Origin: Candidatus Phycosocius bacilliformis | GTDB lineage: Bacteria > Pseudomonadota > Alphaproteobacteria > Caulobacterales > Aquidulcibacteraceae | Length of the DNA stretch: 64,000 bases | Assembly (NCBI RefSeq): GCF_003112735.1 | Contig: NZ_BFBR01000003.1 | Span: 124,001 to 188,000 of the forward strand | Reading direction: 5' to 3' | Shown here: one piece after another, positions 55,876 to 64,000 of the stretch | How positions within the stretch are numbered: the first letter of the stretch is position 1 | Layout of the letters: every line of letters starts with the position of its first letter | Position numbers and translations under genes: made by a program | Notes under the pieces: generated by a model | The model's database searches: none | Seen by the model: the letters and a program-made list of their open reading frames with translations, nothing else | Told to the model about the DNA's origin: nothing

Positions 55876-56595
55876 TCAGACCTTTTGGGGAGGAGATGAT
55901 GAGAGCCCATCGTCGATCACACGGCCGTCTTCCATGCGGATGATGCGATCGGCGAAGGAGAAAATGCGGTCGTCATGGGTGACAACCAGAACCGCGCGCT
56001 TGGGATCGTCGGCGGCCTCATCCAGGAGTGCCATGACCGCCTGTCCAGAAGCGGCATCAAGTGCGGCTGTTGGTTCATCGCACACCACAAGGGCGGGATT
56101 ATGTGCCAGAGCGCGGGCGATGGCGACGCGCTGTTGCTGACCGCCTGACAATTGACGGGGGAATTTGGCCAGATGTGGACCAAGCCCCAGATGCGTCAGG
56201 ACACGACCAGATTGGTTTAGCGCATCTTCCCAGGCAACCCCGTCTGCAATCAGCGGAATGGCGGCATTTTCGGCCACGCTGAGCGTTGGAATGAGGTTAT
56301 ATTGCTGGAAGATAAAGCCGATCTTGCGGCGGCGGAAGCGCACCAGATCATCCGTTCTGAGCCGGTCGAGACGCTCATTCATCACCGTCACAGTGCCAGA
56401 GGTAGCTGACAACGTCCCCGACAGGATCGACAGGACTGTGGTCTTGCCGCAACCCGATGGGCCAACCAACATGGTCATTTTGCCATAGTCGATCCCCATG
56501 GAAATGCCATGGAGGACGCGAACCACGTCATTCCCGCTGGGAAACTCCTTGATTACCTGATCAATGATGGCGGCTTGGGAGGAAGTGGGAGTCAT
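55876..56595 (-). CDS. ABC transporter ATPase (LolD/DevA type)
   Basis: The 239-residue protein has Walker A Gly45-Pro-Ser-Gly-Cys-Gly-Lys-Thr-Thr53, the Q-loop Phe-Gln-Gln-Tyr-Asn-Leu, signature Leu-Ser-Gly-Gly-Gln-Gln-Gln and Walker B Val-Val-Cys-Asp-Glu-Pro. The Val-Val-Cys-Asp-Glu-Pro-Thr-Ala-Ala-Leu-Asp form groups it with MacB/LolD/DevA-type exporters. It sits 3 bp after the permease and is coupled to the adaptor. Confidence 0.94.
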   Translation of the reverse strand: MTPTSSQAAIIDQVIKEFPSGNDVVRVLHGISMGIDYGKMTMLVGPSGCGKTTVLSILSGTLSATSGTVTVMNERLDRLRTDDLVRFRRRKIGFIFQQYNLIPTLSVAENAAIPLIADGVAWEDALNQSGRVLTHLGLGPHLAKFPRQLSGGQQQRVAIARALAHNPALVVCDEPTAALDAASGQAVMALLDEAADDPKRAVLVVTHDDRIFSFADRIIRMEDGRVIDDGLSSSPPQKV

Positions 56596-56598
56596 GGT

Positions 56599-57795
56599 CT
56601 AGCCCCTGAAAACGACGGCCGGATCAAGTTTGAGGACTTTGCGGACGCTGACATAGGCCGAGCCCACCACAATCAGCATGACCAGGACGGCGGAGCCGAA
56701 AACAATCTCGCCCAAGGCTTTGAACCCGCGCAGGCTGGGGTCTGCTTGGCCGAAATACAAGAAAGCCGCCGTGCCCCCGATACCAATGCCATAGCCGATG
56801 AAGCCGACCAGCAAGGCTTGGCTCAAAACCATGAGGAGGATTTGCTGATTGGTGACGCCAATCGCCTTGAGCGCGCCAAAATTCTTCAGATTCTCGGCCA
56901 CGAACATGGCCAGCGTCAAAGCGGTAATCACCACAGCCACCAGAATGCCCAGTCCGATGGCAGCACCAAACGAAATCGGAATGCCGGTGTTTTCAACGAT
57001 GAATTGCGTGCCTGCGGCGGCAAATTGCTGTCGGGTTAGGGCTTTGAGCCCGGTGACCTCGGTAATATGGCGCGCGAGTTGTTCAGGCTCCACACCGGGT
57101 TTTGCACCGACCAGCACGAAAGACAATTTGTTGCGTTCCGGCGGAGTGATGGCGATGGCATCAGTATATTTCATGTAAAGCGTTGGTAGACCGCTGAAAT
57201 TGGCCAAAGCTGTGGTGAGACCGGAAATCACCACCCGATTATCATTGATCTCAACCACTTCCCCGATCGGATTACGGCCATCAGCCCAGATCAGATTGAT
57301 CTTGTTGGCATCCAAAATGGCGGCATTGCGGCCACGGATCGCCGCCATGCTATTGGCCAGATTGTCTTCTGGCAGACCGACCATCGACTGATTATCGACG
57401 CCCACCAAAGTGATAGCAGCGATATTGCCTTGGCTTGTTTTCACCGTCGCGGTGGAGCGTGCATACGGCACCGCCCACGCCACGCCATCGACTGATCGGA
57501 CACGATACAGACTTTGGTCGCTCATCGGCTGACCCTGGTCCGGCTGCTTCACCCGTGGGTCCATGACCCAGACCTGTGCCTGACGCACGTCAAGAACCGG
57601 ATTGGCACCCCAGGTCAACAAGCCAACAAAGATCGAAGCTTGTTGGCTCATCAGCAAGGTGGAAAAGCCGATGCCGAACACCAAGCCGAAATATTTGACT
57701 GGATCGCCCATCAACATCTTAAGCGCAATCGCGACCATACCAAGCATGGTCGGCGCATCATTGTGTGAACTTGGCGGTACTTTCCCGCTCATCAT
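56599..57795 (-). CDS. ABC transporter permease (FtsX/DevC type)
   Basis: The 398-residue protein has one N-terminal membrane helix, a large periplasmic domain and three C-terminal helices, the MacB/FtsX topology. The opening (Leu-Met-Gly-Asp-Pro-Val-Lys-Tyr-Phe) resembles DevC. AGGAA lies 7 nt before the ATG at 57795 (a second ATG at 57792); an earlier in-frame start at 57837 is less likely. It leads the minus-strand operon and is divergent from the TetR gene. Confidence 0.92.
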   Translation of the reverse strand: MMSGKVPPSSHNDAPTMLGMVAIALKMLMGDPVKYFGLVFGIGFSTLLMSQQASIFVGLLTWGANPVLDVRQAQVWVMDPRVKQPDQGQPMSDQSLYRVRSVDGVAWAVPYARSTATVKTSQGNIAAITLVGVDNQSMVGLPEDNLANSMAAIRGRNAAILDANKINLIWADGRNPIGEVVEINDNRVVISGLTTALANFSGLPTLYMKYTDAIAITPPERNKLSFVLVGAKPGVEPEQLARHITEVTGLKALTRQQFAAAGTQFIVENTGIPISFGAAIGLGILVAVVITALTLAMFVAENLKNFGALKAIGVTNQQILLMVLSQALLVGFIGYGIGIGGTAAFLYFGQADPSLRGFKALGEIVFGSAVLVMLIVVGSAYVSVRKVLKLDPAVVFRG

Positions 57796-57858
57796 GGATT
57801 TCCTGGTGGCTGGCGACCGGAACAAACAGGCGGTCATAAGGGGACTGGAAATTTATAT

Positions 57859-57909
57859 ACCGAACTGTTAAGTTCAGTAAAAACACCTTACTTAACTGAA
57901 CGGTTCAGT
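57859..57909. promoter_or_regulatory. Probable TetR operators between the exporter and tetR genes
   Basis: Two dyads occur: ACTGAAC-G-GTTCAGT at 57895-57909, a perfect 7-bp inverted repeat, and ACCGAAC-N6-GTTCAGT at 57859-57878 (one mismatch). The first ends at the base before the ATG of the TetR gene (57910). With no ribosome site left in that space, the TetR mRNA may be leaderless or weakly translated. Confidence 0.72.
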
Positions 57910-58590
57910 ATGTCAATAGCGGATGAGACAGAAAATCTACCGAACGGTATGAATGCGCAGCGCCCTTCAGGTCGCTTGGGTCGTCCGGTTGATCCCGCCA
58001 AAGAGGCCAAAATCCTCGAAGCGGCACGTTCGGCCTTTCTTGAACATCCCTATGACCGGATCAGCATGGACGCTTTGGCCTCCCGTGCTGGTGTGTCCAA
58101 GGTCACTTTATACGCCAAATACAAGTCAAAGGATCAGTTGTTCGTTGCAGCCATGAGTGTGGGCTGCAACCAGATTTATGAGCGGGCGATGCTGGAAGCC
58201 GAGGCGGGCAAGCCCCTGGCTGAAACCCTGTTGCGCCTGGGTGTTGATTTCGTCACCATGATGCTGGAGCCTGAGATTTCAGCCCTTCATGGTGTGATGA
58301 TGCAGGCTTTGGCGACGCGACCAGAATTGCCGCGCGCTTTTTTCGAGCGTGTTGTCCATCGGTCGACACAAATCTTGGCAGATGCCCTCGCTTTGGCCAA
58401 CAAGCGGGGCGAAATTGCCTGCGATGACCACTATCGGGCAGCGGTACAGTTTATCGCCATGGTTCAAGGTGAGTTTCGCTACAAACAAGAGTTAGGGATT
58501 GCGAGCGGCGTTGATGAGGCCGAGCTCACGACGTTTGTGGCCTCCTGTGTCCAAGTTTTCCTGCGCGGCTATGCCAAAACGCCGCGCTGA
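57910..58590 (+). CDS. TetR-family regulator, probable repressor of the divergent exporter
   Basis: The 226-residue protein has a helix-turn-helix at about 48-75 (Ile-Ser-Met-Asp-Ala-Leu-Ala-Ser-Arg-Ala-Gly-Val-Ser-Lys-Val-Thr-Leu-Tyr-Ala-Lys-Tyr) and an AefR/TetR_C-like ligand domain. Its position and the dyads between it and the exporter operon indicate self-regulation and exporter control; the inducing compound is unknown. Confidence 0.92.
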   Translation: MSIADETENLPNGMNAQRPSGRLGRPVDPAKEAKILEAARSAFLEHPYDRISMDALASRAGVSKVTLYAKYKSKDQLFVAAMSVGCNQIYERAMLEAEAGKPLAETLLRLGVDFVTMMLEPEISALHGVMMQALATRPELPRAFFERVVHRSTQILADALALANKRGEIACDDHYRAAVQFIAMVQGEFRYKQELGIASGVDEAELTTFVASCVQVFLRGYAKTPR

Positions 58591-58663
58591 GAAAGCACGT
58601 CGAACTTAACCGGCATTTCACGCTTGATCACTATAAACGAAGGAAGTGGCCGAGGAACATCCC

Positions 58664-59161
58664 GTGTCGAACCCTTGCTTGAAATGCCCAACCCAACAAA
58701 GCTGTTGTCGCGAACTGCATGGCCTTAAGGTCAATGAGGACGAATTCTCGCGCTTGTTTGCCGGCAAAAGCGACCATCTGACCGTGGTGAAAAAAGGCAA
58801 GCTCTATGAGCTATCGTCGCATGGCAAAGGGCCATGTCCGAATTGGGATGGGCACTGCCAAGCCTATGGTACCCGCCCGATGGATTGTGATCTGTATCCC
58901 TATACCATCGGCAATGTGTTTGAGGGCAAAGGCGAGGTTTACGCCACCTACCACAGCCGCACCGAATGCCCACTTTCAGACGAACTCTTAGGCCCACGTG
59001 AAAAGGCCGAAGCCCTGATCTATAATTTTCTCAAGGCGACCTATGGCGAGACGGCCAAAGTCACGGTGCGCTATGACGAAGGGGCAGCCCGTGTCTATCA
59101 TCTTGCACGACGCGCCATGGCCAAGGCCCAGCGCGTTTTGACGGGCGATGGATCACAGTAG
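58664..59161 (+). CDS. YkgJ-family Cys-cluster protein
   Basis: The 165-residue protein has the family cluster Cys5-Leu-Lys-Cys8 and Cys14-Cys15 near the N-terminus, then Gly-Pro-Cys-Pro, Gly-His-Cys-x-x-Tyr and Pro-Met-Asp-Cys-Asp-Leu-Tyr-Pro. These Cys could bind zinc or an iron-sulfur cluster; the family function is not settled. GTG 58664 is chosen because GAGGAAC sits 7 nt upstream; a GTG at 58646 is the alternative. Confidence 0.88.
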   Translation: MSNPCLKCPTQQSCCRELHGLKVNEDEFSRLFAGKSDHLTVVKKGKLYELSSHGKGPCPNWDGHCQAYGTRPMDCDLYPYTIGNVFEGKGEVYATYHSRTECPLSDELLGPREKAEALIYNFLKATYGETAKVTVRYDEGAARVYHLARRAMAKAQRVLTGDGSQ

Positions 59162-59181
59162 AACCGCGCGGCGCGCTGTCC

Positions 59182-60051
59182 TCAAGTCGACAGAACGCGA
59201 CCGGCAATCGCCGACAATTTCGCCACCAACTCCCGATCGCGCGCCTCTGGGGCGGTGATCAAGGCATAGTCTAGGCACGTATCAATGGGCGAAGCGGGCC
59301 GAGGAAGGTTCTTCAAACGCCGCGCCATTTCAGCCACCAATGTCTTGGCCTTGGTCGAATTGGCATGCATGACTTCCAAAATGGCTGACACTTCTACCGC
59401 GGCATGATCCTCATTCCAGCAATCATAATCGGTGACCATACACACTGCCGCATAAGGCAATTCGGCTTCACGGGCGAGCTTGGCTTCTGGCATATTGGTC
59501 ATGCCGATCACCGAACACCCCCAGGATCGATAGAGATTACTCTCAGCCAAAGTCGAAAACTGCGGCCCCTCCATCACCAGATAGGTCCCGCCTTCGGTGA
59601 CATCGGCCCCTGCCTTACGTGCCGCTTCGGCTGCAAGCCCTGCCAAGCGCGGACAGATCGGATGGGCGACCGAGACATGGGCCACCAGGCCCGTGCCGAA
59701 AAAGCTTTTGGCACGCGCAAAAGTTCGATCAATATATTGGTCGACCACAACAAAATGACCGGGTGGCAATTCCTCTTTAAGCGATCCCACCGCAGAAATT
59801 GACAAAATGTCGGTCACCCCTGCCCGTTTGAGGACATCAATATTGGCCCGGCTATTGAGGTCGGAAGGTGAAATCCGGTGCCCGCGGCCATGCCGGGGCA
59901 GGAAGACAACGCGCTGGCCATCAAGCTCGGCATCGAACACCTGATCGGAGGGCTCACCCCATGGGCTGTCGATCGTGCGCCACTGCCCTGTCAGGCCCGG
60001 AATGTCGTACAGACCCGAGCCACCAATGACCCCAAGCACCCATTCTGACAC
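59182..60051 (-). CDS. mtnP: S-methyl-5'-thioadenosine phosphorylase
   Basis: MTAP splits methylthioadenosine, the by-product of polyamine or homoserine-lactone synthesis, into adenine and methylthioribose-1-phosphate for methionine salvage. The 289-residue protein starts Gly-Val-Ile-Gly-Gly-Ser-Gly-Leu-Tyr and has the phosphate site Pro-Arg-His-Gly-Arg-Gly-His, Glu-Gly-Pro-Gln-Phe-Ser-Thr and Thr-Asp-Tyr-Asp-Cys-Trp. GTG 60051 follows GGATGAGAA. Upstream gene ends 4 bp before. Confidence 0.95.
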   Translation of the reverse strand: MSEWVLGVIGGSGLYDIPGLTGQWRTIDSPWGEPSDQVFDAELDGQRVVFLPRHGRGHRISPSDLNSRANIDVLKRAGVTDILSISAVGSLKEELPPGHFVVVDQYIDRTFARAKSFFGTGLVAHVSVAHPICPRLAGLAAEAARKAGADVTEGGTYLVMEGPQFSTLAESNLYRSWGCSVIGMTNMPEAKLAREAELPYAAVCMVTDYDCWNEDHAAVEVSAILEVMHANSTKAKTLVAEMARRLKNLPRPASPIDTCLDYALITAPEARDRELVAKLSAIAGRVLST

Positions 60052-60055
60052 GTTC

Positions 60056-60757
60056 TCATCCTTCCTTGCGCCAGCGCACAATATCCTTGCGGCACGCTTC
60101 TAATGTGGCCAAGCGCCGCTGCATGAGGGCATTTGGATTTTTTGAGCTTGCCAATTCGCGCTGCCCTTGGCGGGCAAAAGCATCATAGTCAGCGCGGAAA
60201 CGCGGTTCACCCCGCACGGTCGAGGCCGCCAGCACCATGGGCTGCATCGCATCGCTCAAGGCCATGATTTCGCGCGCCACATTGACAACTTGGGCAGGCG
60301 CACCGGGGCGACTGGCCTGGATCCGGGTGATCGCCCCCATGAAGTCCGCCGTACCATAGCATTGCACCAAGCGCGTATAATCGGTTGCCACGTTGAAATT
60401 AGGGGCAATCTGGCGGGCAATCTCTTCCTTGCTGAGCGGTCCGGCGGGCATCTCGGGGACAGCGGGTCCTGCAGCGGGCGGGACAATACTGGTCATATCC
60501 GGGGCCAATGGTGCCGCGGGTGCGGTGGGATCCACGACCGGGGGAAGCTCGAAGCGCTTAGTCTCTAAAGGCGCGTAAAGCGGTGTGTCGGCTGGCTTGC
60601 GCCCCAGATTTACCGTCACTTCCGGCATAGCAGGTGTTGTCACCTCAGCAGGCGCGGGAACTTGGGCAGGATCAGGCGTCACAGTCTGGCTTTGGGCCCA
60701 ACCAGCAGGCCCTGATGCCAAGGCCGCCACCGCGACCAGAGAGGCAATGCGTTTCAT
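60056..60757 (-). CDS. Exported protein of unknown function
   Basis: The 233-residue protein has a signal peptide (cleavage near Gly-Trp-Ala-Gln, about 21), a long Pro/Ala-rich linker (25-105) and a C-terminal helical domain with Tyr-Thr-Arg-Leu-Val-Gln-Cys-Tyr-Gly and Leu-Glu-Ala-Cys-Arg-Lys. The two Cys may pair. It directly follows the cytochrome P450 gene (1-nt overlap) and precedes mtnP, so the three appear cotranscribed. Family not recognised. Confidence 0.8.
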   Translation of the reverse strand: MKRIASLVAVAALASGPAGWAQSQTVTPDPAQVPAPAEVTTPAMPEVTVNLGRKPADTPLYAPLETKRFELPPVVDPTAPAAPLAPDMTSIVPPAAGPAVPEMPAGPLSKEEIARQIAPNFNVATDYTRLVQCYGTADFMGAITRIQASRPGAPAQVVNVAREIMALSDAMQPMVLAASTVRGEPRFRADYDAFARQGQRELASSKNPNALMQRRLATLEACRKDIVRWRKEG

Positions 60758-62043
60758 CAGTCCATCACATAGCGGATCGGCAGATTTTTAAGACCACCGA
60801 CAAAATTAGCTTCTGAGAGCTTGGGTTCGCCTGCAAATTCGACCGATTTGAGGCGAGCCAGCAATTCTTCCCAGAAGATACGCATTTCAAGCTTGGCCAA
60901 ATGCTGACCCAAGCACAAATGTGCGCCATAACCAAAAGCCAAATGCTTGTTGGGCGACCGGTCGATGCGGAAAGCATATGGGTCGTCAAACACCTCTTCA
61001 TCACGATTGCCAGAGGGATAGGACAGCATAAGCCAGTCACCCTTTCTGATCGTCTGGCCGCGCAATTGATAGTCCGCCGTGGCTGAGCGCATAAAGTGGC
61101 GCACCGGGGTTGCCCAGCGGATCGATTCATCGACCAAGCCTGCGATCAAGCTGGGATCCTTTTTGACCAAGGCAAATTGTTCAGGATTGGCAATGAGACC
61201 ATACATGCCCGCAGCGGTTGATGATGAGGTTGTGTCATGGCCGGCGGTAGCTACGATCGTGTAATAGCTCACGGCTTCAAACGCCCCGATCGGCTCGCCG
61301 TCGAGCTTGGCATTGGCGATCACGGTGGCGACATCCTCGGTGGGATTGGCGCGGCGGGCCTCGGTGATCTGATTAAAATACATGAAGAAGTCCATCAGGA
61401 CAGCCTGAATGTCGGCCAAGGCCTTTTGCTCGTCCTGCAATTCCCCGCCTGAACGGTTCATCTCAGGATCCTGCGCGCCAAACAATTCCTGCGTGAGCTT
61501 GAGCATGCGTGGCTCATCGACTTCAGGCACACCCAAAATTTCCATAATGACGCGGAGCGGGAAATAGAGCGCGATATCATTGAGGAAGTCGCATTGGCCA
61601 CCCATGTCAGCCATGCGGTCGACATACATGCGGGCGATTTTGCGGATTTGATCCTCAAGTTTGCGCAAGTTTTGCGGCATGAACCAAGCTTGGGTCATCA
61701 TGCGGTATTTGGGATGGTCGGGTGCATCCATCTGCACCAAGGTGCGGATCAAATGGGGCGAGCCACCTGTTTGCTTGCGGACCTTGGCATCAACTGTTTT
61801 GGTGGTCAGGGTCGTGGGCAATTCGCCGCTGAGAAACAGTTCATTCTGCCGGCTGATCTCAAGAATATCAGCGTGTTTGGAGACAAACCAAAACGGCGCG
61901 AAATCGTCCATCTGGGTCTTGGCCAGCGGGTAGTCCGCCCGGATCCGCGCAAATGTTGCATCCATATAGGACTGATCCGCATAGGTCTTTGGACTGACAA
62001 CCGCGCGGGCAAGGTCGTCTGGTAGGATCGGATCGTGCGACAT
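60757..62043 (-). CDS. Cytochrome P450
   Basis: The 428-residue soluble P450 has the I-helix Ala267-Gly-His-Asp-Thr-Thr272, the Glu306-x-x-Arg309 pair and the heme loop Phe370-Gly-Tyr-Gly-Ala-His-Leu-Cys377-Leu-Gly with the axial Cys. CAGGGAGC precedes the ATG. No ferredoxin, reductase or biosynthetic partner is near, so the substrate (terpene, alkane and steroid hydroxylation are usual for this class) cannot be assigned. Confidence 0.95.
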   Translation of the reverse strand: MSHDPILPDDLARAVVSPKTYADQSYMDATFARIRADYPLAKTQMDDFAPFWFVSKHADILEISRQNELFLSGELPTTLTTKTVDAKVRKQTGGSPHLIRTLVQMDAPDHPKYRMMTQAWFMPQNLRKLEDQIRKIARMYVDRMADMGGQCDFLNDIALYFPLRVIMEILGVPEVDEPRMLKLTQELFGAQDPEMNRSGGELQDEQKALADIQAVLMDFFMYFNQITEARRANPTEDVATVIANAKLDGEPIGAFEAVSYYTIVATAGHDTTSSSTAAGMYGLIANPEQFALVKKDPSLIAGLVDESIRWATPVRHFMRSATADYQLRGQTIRKGDWLMLSYPSGNRDEEVFDDPYAFRIDRSPNKHLAFGYGAHLCLGQHLAKLEMRIFWEELLARLKSVEFAGEPKLSEANFVGGLKNLPIRYVMD

Positions 62044-62171
62044 GGCTCATGCTCCCTGACGTCCGGTACAGGCCGGACCGCTTTTGTCAGCACGATGTGA
62101 CTGCCCTCCCCTCAAGGGTCAAGGGCACAGGCCGACAAAAAGATGTCACAACCCGTATCGCTCCGACCTGC

Positions 62172-62918
62172 TTAACTGGGTTCGCGGGGCAGAGAATTGA
62201 CGACACGTACGCCCCCCGTCTCAATCGACACGACATAGCGCGTACCAAAGACTTCACACACTTTGTCGTCGCCCAAAGTGCATTGCCCGCTGGCGACCTT
62301 GGCACCCTTGAGGCGATAGTCGAAATAGACGGTGTTTGCGAAGGAATTGCGGAGGACAACGTCGAGGGGTTCGGCTGGCATCAGATCACCCGGCCCCAAT
62401 TCATACGGGGTTGGGGGAATGGGTGCGAGGCCTTGCAAGCGACCGCCATAAATGGTGCGACCGAGCCGCACGTCTTCAGTCACATAACCGGCGTCGAAAT
62501 TCCCATCATCATTGAGGTCACGGAAGCATTGCGCGCGCCGCACGCCCTGATCAGGCTGCATGGGCGTACAGAAGGCCACACCATTATCAACTTGAACTTG
62601 AAACAAGACCGTGCCGGTGGGGACAGATTGAGGATAGCTGCCACGCCGCGGAATGGTGTCGACTTTAAGACGGGCGGTCTTGTCGGTGGTCACGTCAAAA
62701 CGCGCGAACACATTGCCATTCTTGACAAATTCCCCCGGCTGACTGGAGCTAATCGGCTTAGCTTGAAATCTGAAGTCAATGTCGGGCATCCGCAAGAGCT
62801 TGCCTGCTTGGGCTCGCTCATTCCGGGTTGGGGCTGGATCTGCCATGACAGAGGTCGACACCAAACTCGCGGCCGCAACCACCACAGCCATCCACGTCAA
62901 ATCATGCAATTTAGACAT
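62172..62918 (-). CDS. Exported protein of unknown function
   Basis: The 248-residue protein starts at ATG 62918 (GGGGAG 9 nt upstream) with a signal peptide ending Val-Met-Ala-Asp (about 25). The mature domain contains Phe-Arg-Asp-Leu-Asn-Asp-Asp-Gly-Asn-Phe-Asp-Ala-Gly, an EF-hand-like Asp loop that could bind calcium, and three or four Cys. Lone gene; family not recognised. Confidence 0.75.
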   Translation of the reverse strand: MSKLHDLTWMAVVVAAASLVSTSVMADPAPTRNERAQAGKLLRMPDIDFRFQAKPISSSQPGEFVKNGNVFARFDVTTDKTARLKVDTIPRRGSYPQSVPTGTVLFQVQVDNGVAFCTPMQPDQGVRRAQCFRDLNDDGNFDAGYVTEDVRLGRTIYGGRLQGLAPIPPTPYELGPGDLMPAEPLDVVLRNSFANTVYFDYRLKGAKVASGQCTLGDDKVCEVFGTRYVVSIETGGVRVVNSLPREPS

Positions 62919-63088
62919 CAAGTATCTCCCCAGAGGCCTGCCAGAGGCCGCGCAGGCCTGCCAATATCGGCTGAGGGTGCCGACTGGCTCTCGCACCGTC
63001 TCGCCTCACCCACGGCTCATGTGTCGCATTTCGACCAACAACGCCACTTACAATGATGTAAGATTGCGACTGCTTGGTGGGCAGAAGT

Positions 63089-63493
63089 TTAGCTGGCGAT
63101 CACACGTGTGATTGGCCAGACGGCGATGGCAAGCCCGATAATCACTTCAATCGCGACCGATCGAACCACATGGCTGTGTTGGGTATGAGAATCCAAGCTG
63201 AAAGAAAGATAACGGCCAAGTGCGGTGAACAGCCAACCTGCAGCCAAGATCGCACAGGCCGCAACACCAACCGGCTCCCGCCAAAGTGCCAAACAGATCA
63301 AGGCTGACAGGTGCAAACCAAGGAACATACCGCCAAAGGTGGCTCGGAATTCTGAATAGCCTTCAGGCTGGCCATTTTCTGGCTGCAATCGAACTAGCCG
63401 GCCCGCCCAAGTTGGATCGAACATGCCCTTAATCCCCAGACCAACACCAAACGCCAATGTTCCAGCGGAAATAAAGTAGATGATGTCATCCAT
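63089..63493 (-). CDS. Small membrane protein, DUF4345-like
   Basis: The 134-residue protein has four membrane segments and the block Gly-Tyr-Ser-Glu-Phe-Arg-Ala-Thr-Phe-Gly-Gly-Met-Phe-Leu-Gly-Leu-His, which matches the DUF4345 pattern. Function is unknown for the family. It is divergent from the DUF1801 gene across 86 bp. Confidence 0.8.
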   Translation of the reverse strand: MDDIIYFISAGTLAFGVGLGIKGMFDPTWAGRLVRLQPENGQPEGYSEFRATFGGMFLGLHLSALICLALWREPVGVAACAILAAGWLFTALGRYLSFSLDSHTQHSHVVRSVAIEVIIGLAIAVWPITRVIAS

Positions 63494-63579
63494 CGGTCGG
63501 CCTCGAAATAAGCGGGGTCAAAACATGTCTGACTATGATATAGGGTCCATTGGTAAAAATTCCTCCAACCCAGGTGCAG

Positions 63580-64000
63580 ATGATGGCGGAAAAACTTCTC
63601 GATTTGACACCCTACCCAGCAGTTCTGGCATTCGTGGACGGGATTTCTCCGGTGGCCCGTCAGGATGAAGCCAAACAATTGGTGGCAATGTTTGCACGCG
63701 CCAGTGGGCAAGCGCCGCATATGTATGGCAGTGCGATCATTGGCTTTGGCACATATCACTACCGCTATGACAGCGGTCGCGAGGGAGAAGCACCGCGTGT
63801 TGCCTTTTCACCGCGCAAGGCCAAGCTGGTGCTCTATCTGCATCTCGAACGCACGGGGGCCGATCAGCTCTTGGCCAAACTCGGCAAACACAGCACCGGC
63901 AAGGGCTGCCTTTACATCAACAAATTGTCCGACATTGATCTGGCAGTACTGGAAGACATCGTCGCTTTGAGCTTTCAGACCATGGCCCAAGCCTATCCGA
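63580..64000 (+). CDS. DUF1801 domain protein (partial, cut at the right edge)
   Basis: The visible 140 residues include Gly-Thr-Tyr-His-Tyr-Arg-Tyr-Asp-Ser-Gly-Arg-Glu-Gly and Val-Ala-Phe-Ser-Pro-Arg-Lys-Ala-Lys-Leu-Val-Leu-Tyr, both typical of DUF1801. Members are about this length, so only a few residues are missing. An ATG at 63583 directly follows the chosen one; the ribosome site AGGTG lies upstream. Function unknown; possible binding of small molecules is reported for the superfamily. Confidence 0.88.
   Translation, partial: MMAEKLLDLTPYPAVLAFVDGISPVARQDEAKQLVAMFARASGQAPHMYGSAIIGFGTYHYRYDSGREGEAPRVAFSPRKAKLVLYLHLERTGADQLLAKLGKHSTGKGCLYINKLSDIDLAVLEDIVALSFQTMAQAYP

Noticed and set aside
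60757-62043. P450 considered as part of a natural-product cluster
   Set aside because: No synthase, ferredoxin or tailoring genes are nearby; the neighbours are mtnP and uncharacterised exported proteins.
63526-63668. Short frame beginning Met-Ser-Asp-Tyr-Asp before the DUF1801 gene
   Set aside because: It overlaps the DUF1801 coding sequence in another frame and has low-complexity Ser/Gly-rich sequence only.

Overview
The window is about 64 kb of chromosome from an alphaproteobacterium, most likely Caulobacterales (Caulobacter/Hyphomonadaceae side). The evidence is a holdfast-type (hfs) polysaccharide locus, groESL under a CIRCE operator, large TonB-dependent receptors, alphaproteobacterial families of unknown function (DUF4167, DUF4170, DUF2237, DUF1801) and an APH-type homoserine kinase. 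Genes are dense, many overlap by 4 nt (ATGA/TGATG), and no prophage, insertion sequence, integrase or CRISPR array was seen. Coding sequence runs off both ends.

Layout. 1-9.4 kb: partial membrane protein, exported Ala/Lys/Pro-rich protein, SufE, a DnaA-domain-IV-only protein, groEL-groES on the minus strand followed by three tandem 76-bp repeats of the groEL 3' end, PrmC, and a TonB-dependent receptor. 9.4-21 kb: DUF4167 protein, PCu(A)C copper chaperone, UbiA, 3-methyladenine glycosylase, CpeT-like lipoprotein, NnrU-like protein, fatty acid desaturase, methyltransferase, lipoprotein esterase, DUF2237 protein, acetyltransferase, a P-loop kinase/DUF2239 pair with a doubled operator-like element, and UbiD. 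21-32 kb: small proteins, MAPEG protein, Gly-rich exported protein, PAS protein, an MsbA-like ABC exporter with DUF4170, CysQ and PmbA, then a PAS/double-HTH protein fused to a hydrolase fold that lacks its catalytic Ser and His, and three uncharacterised exported proteins.

32-39 kb: a kup-kdpD-kdpE operon (K+ uptake plus a shortened KdpD and KdpE), azoreductase and short-chain dehydrogenase with a divergent TetR regulator, and tRNA-Ser(GCT). 39-47.5 kb: the polysaccharide locus, comprising priming sugar transferase (HfsE-like), flippase (HfsF-like), GT2 glycosyltransferase (HfsG-like), polymerase-like membrane protein, P-loop partner (HfsB-like), chain-length protein (HfsA-like) and export lipoprotein (HfsD-like). 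Together these cover a Wzx/Wzy-type assembly and export route; the final adhesive identity is inferred from gene content. 47.5-53 kb: Sel1-like protein, ThrB, hydrolases, NUDIX protein and alginate-export-type porin. 53-58.6 kb: a complete tripartite ABC exporter (permease, ATPase, HlyD adaptor, NodT outer-membrane factor) divergent from a TetR gene. 58.6-64 kb: YkgJ-type Cys-cluster protein, MTA phosphorylase, exported proteins, a cytochrome P450, DUF4345-like protein and a partial DUF1801 protein.

Most of the window is ordinary housekeeping. The strongest candidates for something new are the PAS-HTH-HTH/pseudo-hydrolase protein at 28162-29841, the repeated groEL tail at 2893-3152, and the doubled dyad over the promoter of the DUF2239/P-loop kinase operon. 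Function calls rest on motif and family recognition by eye, with no database search.
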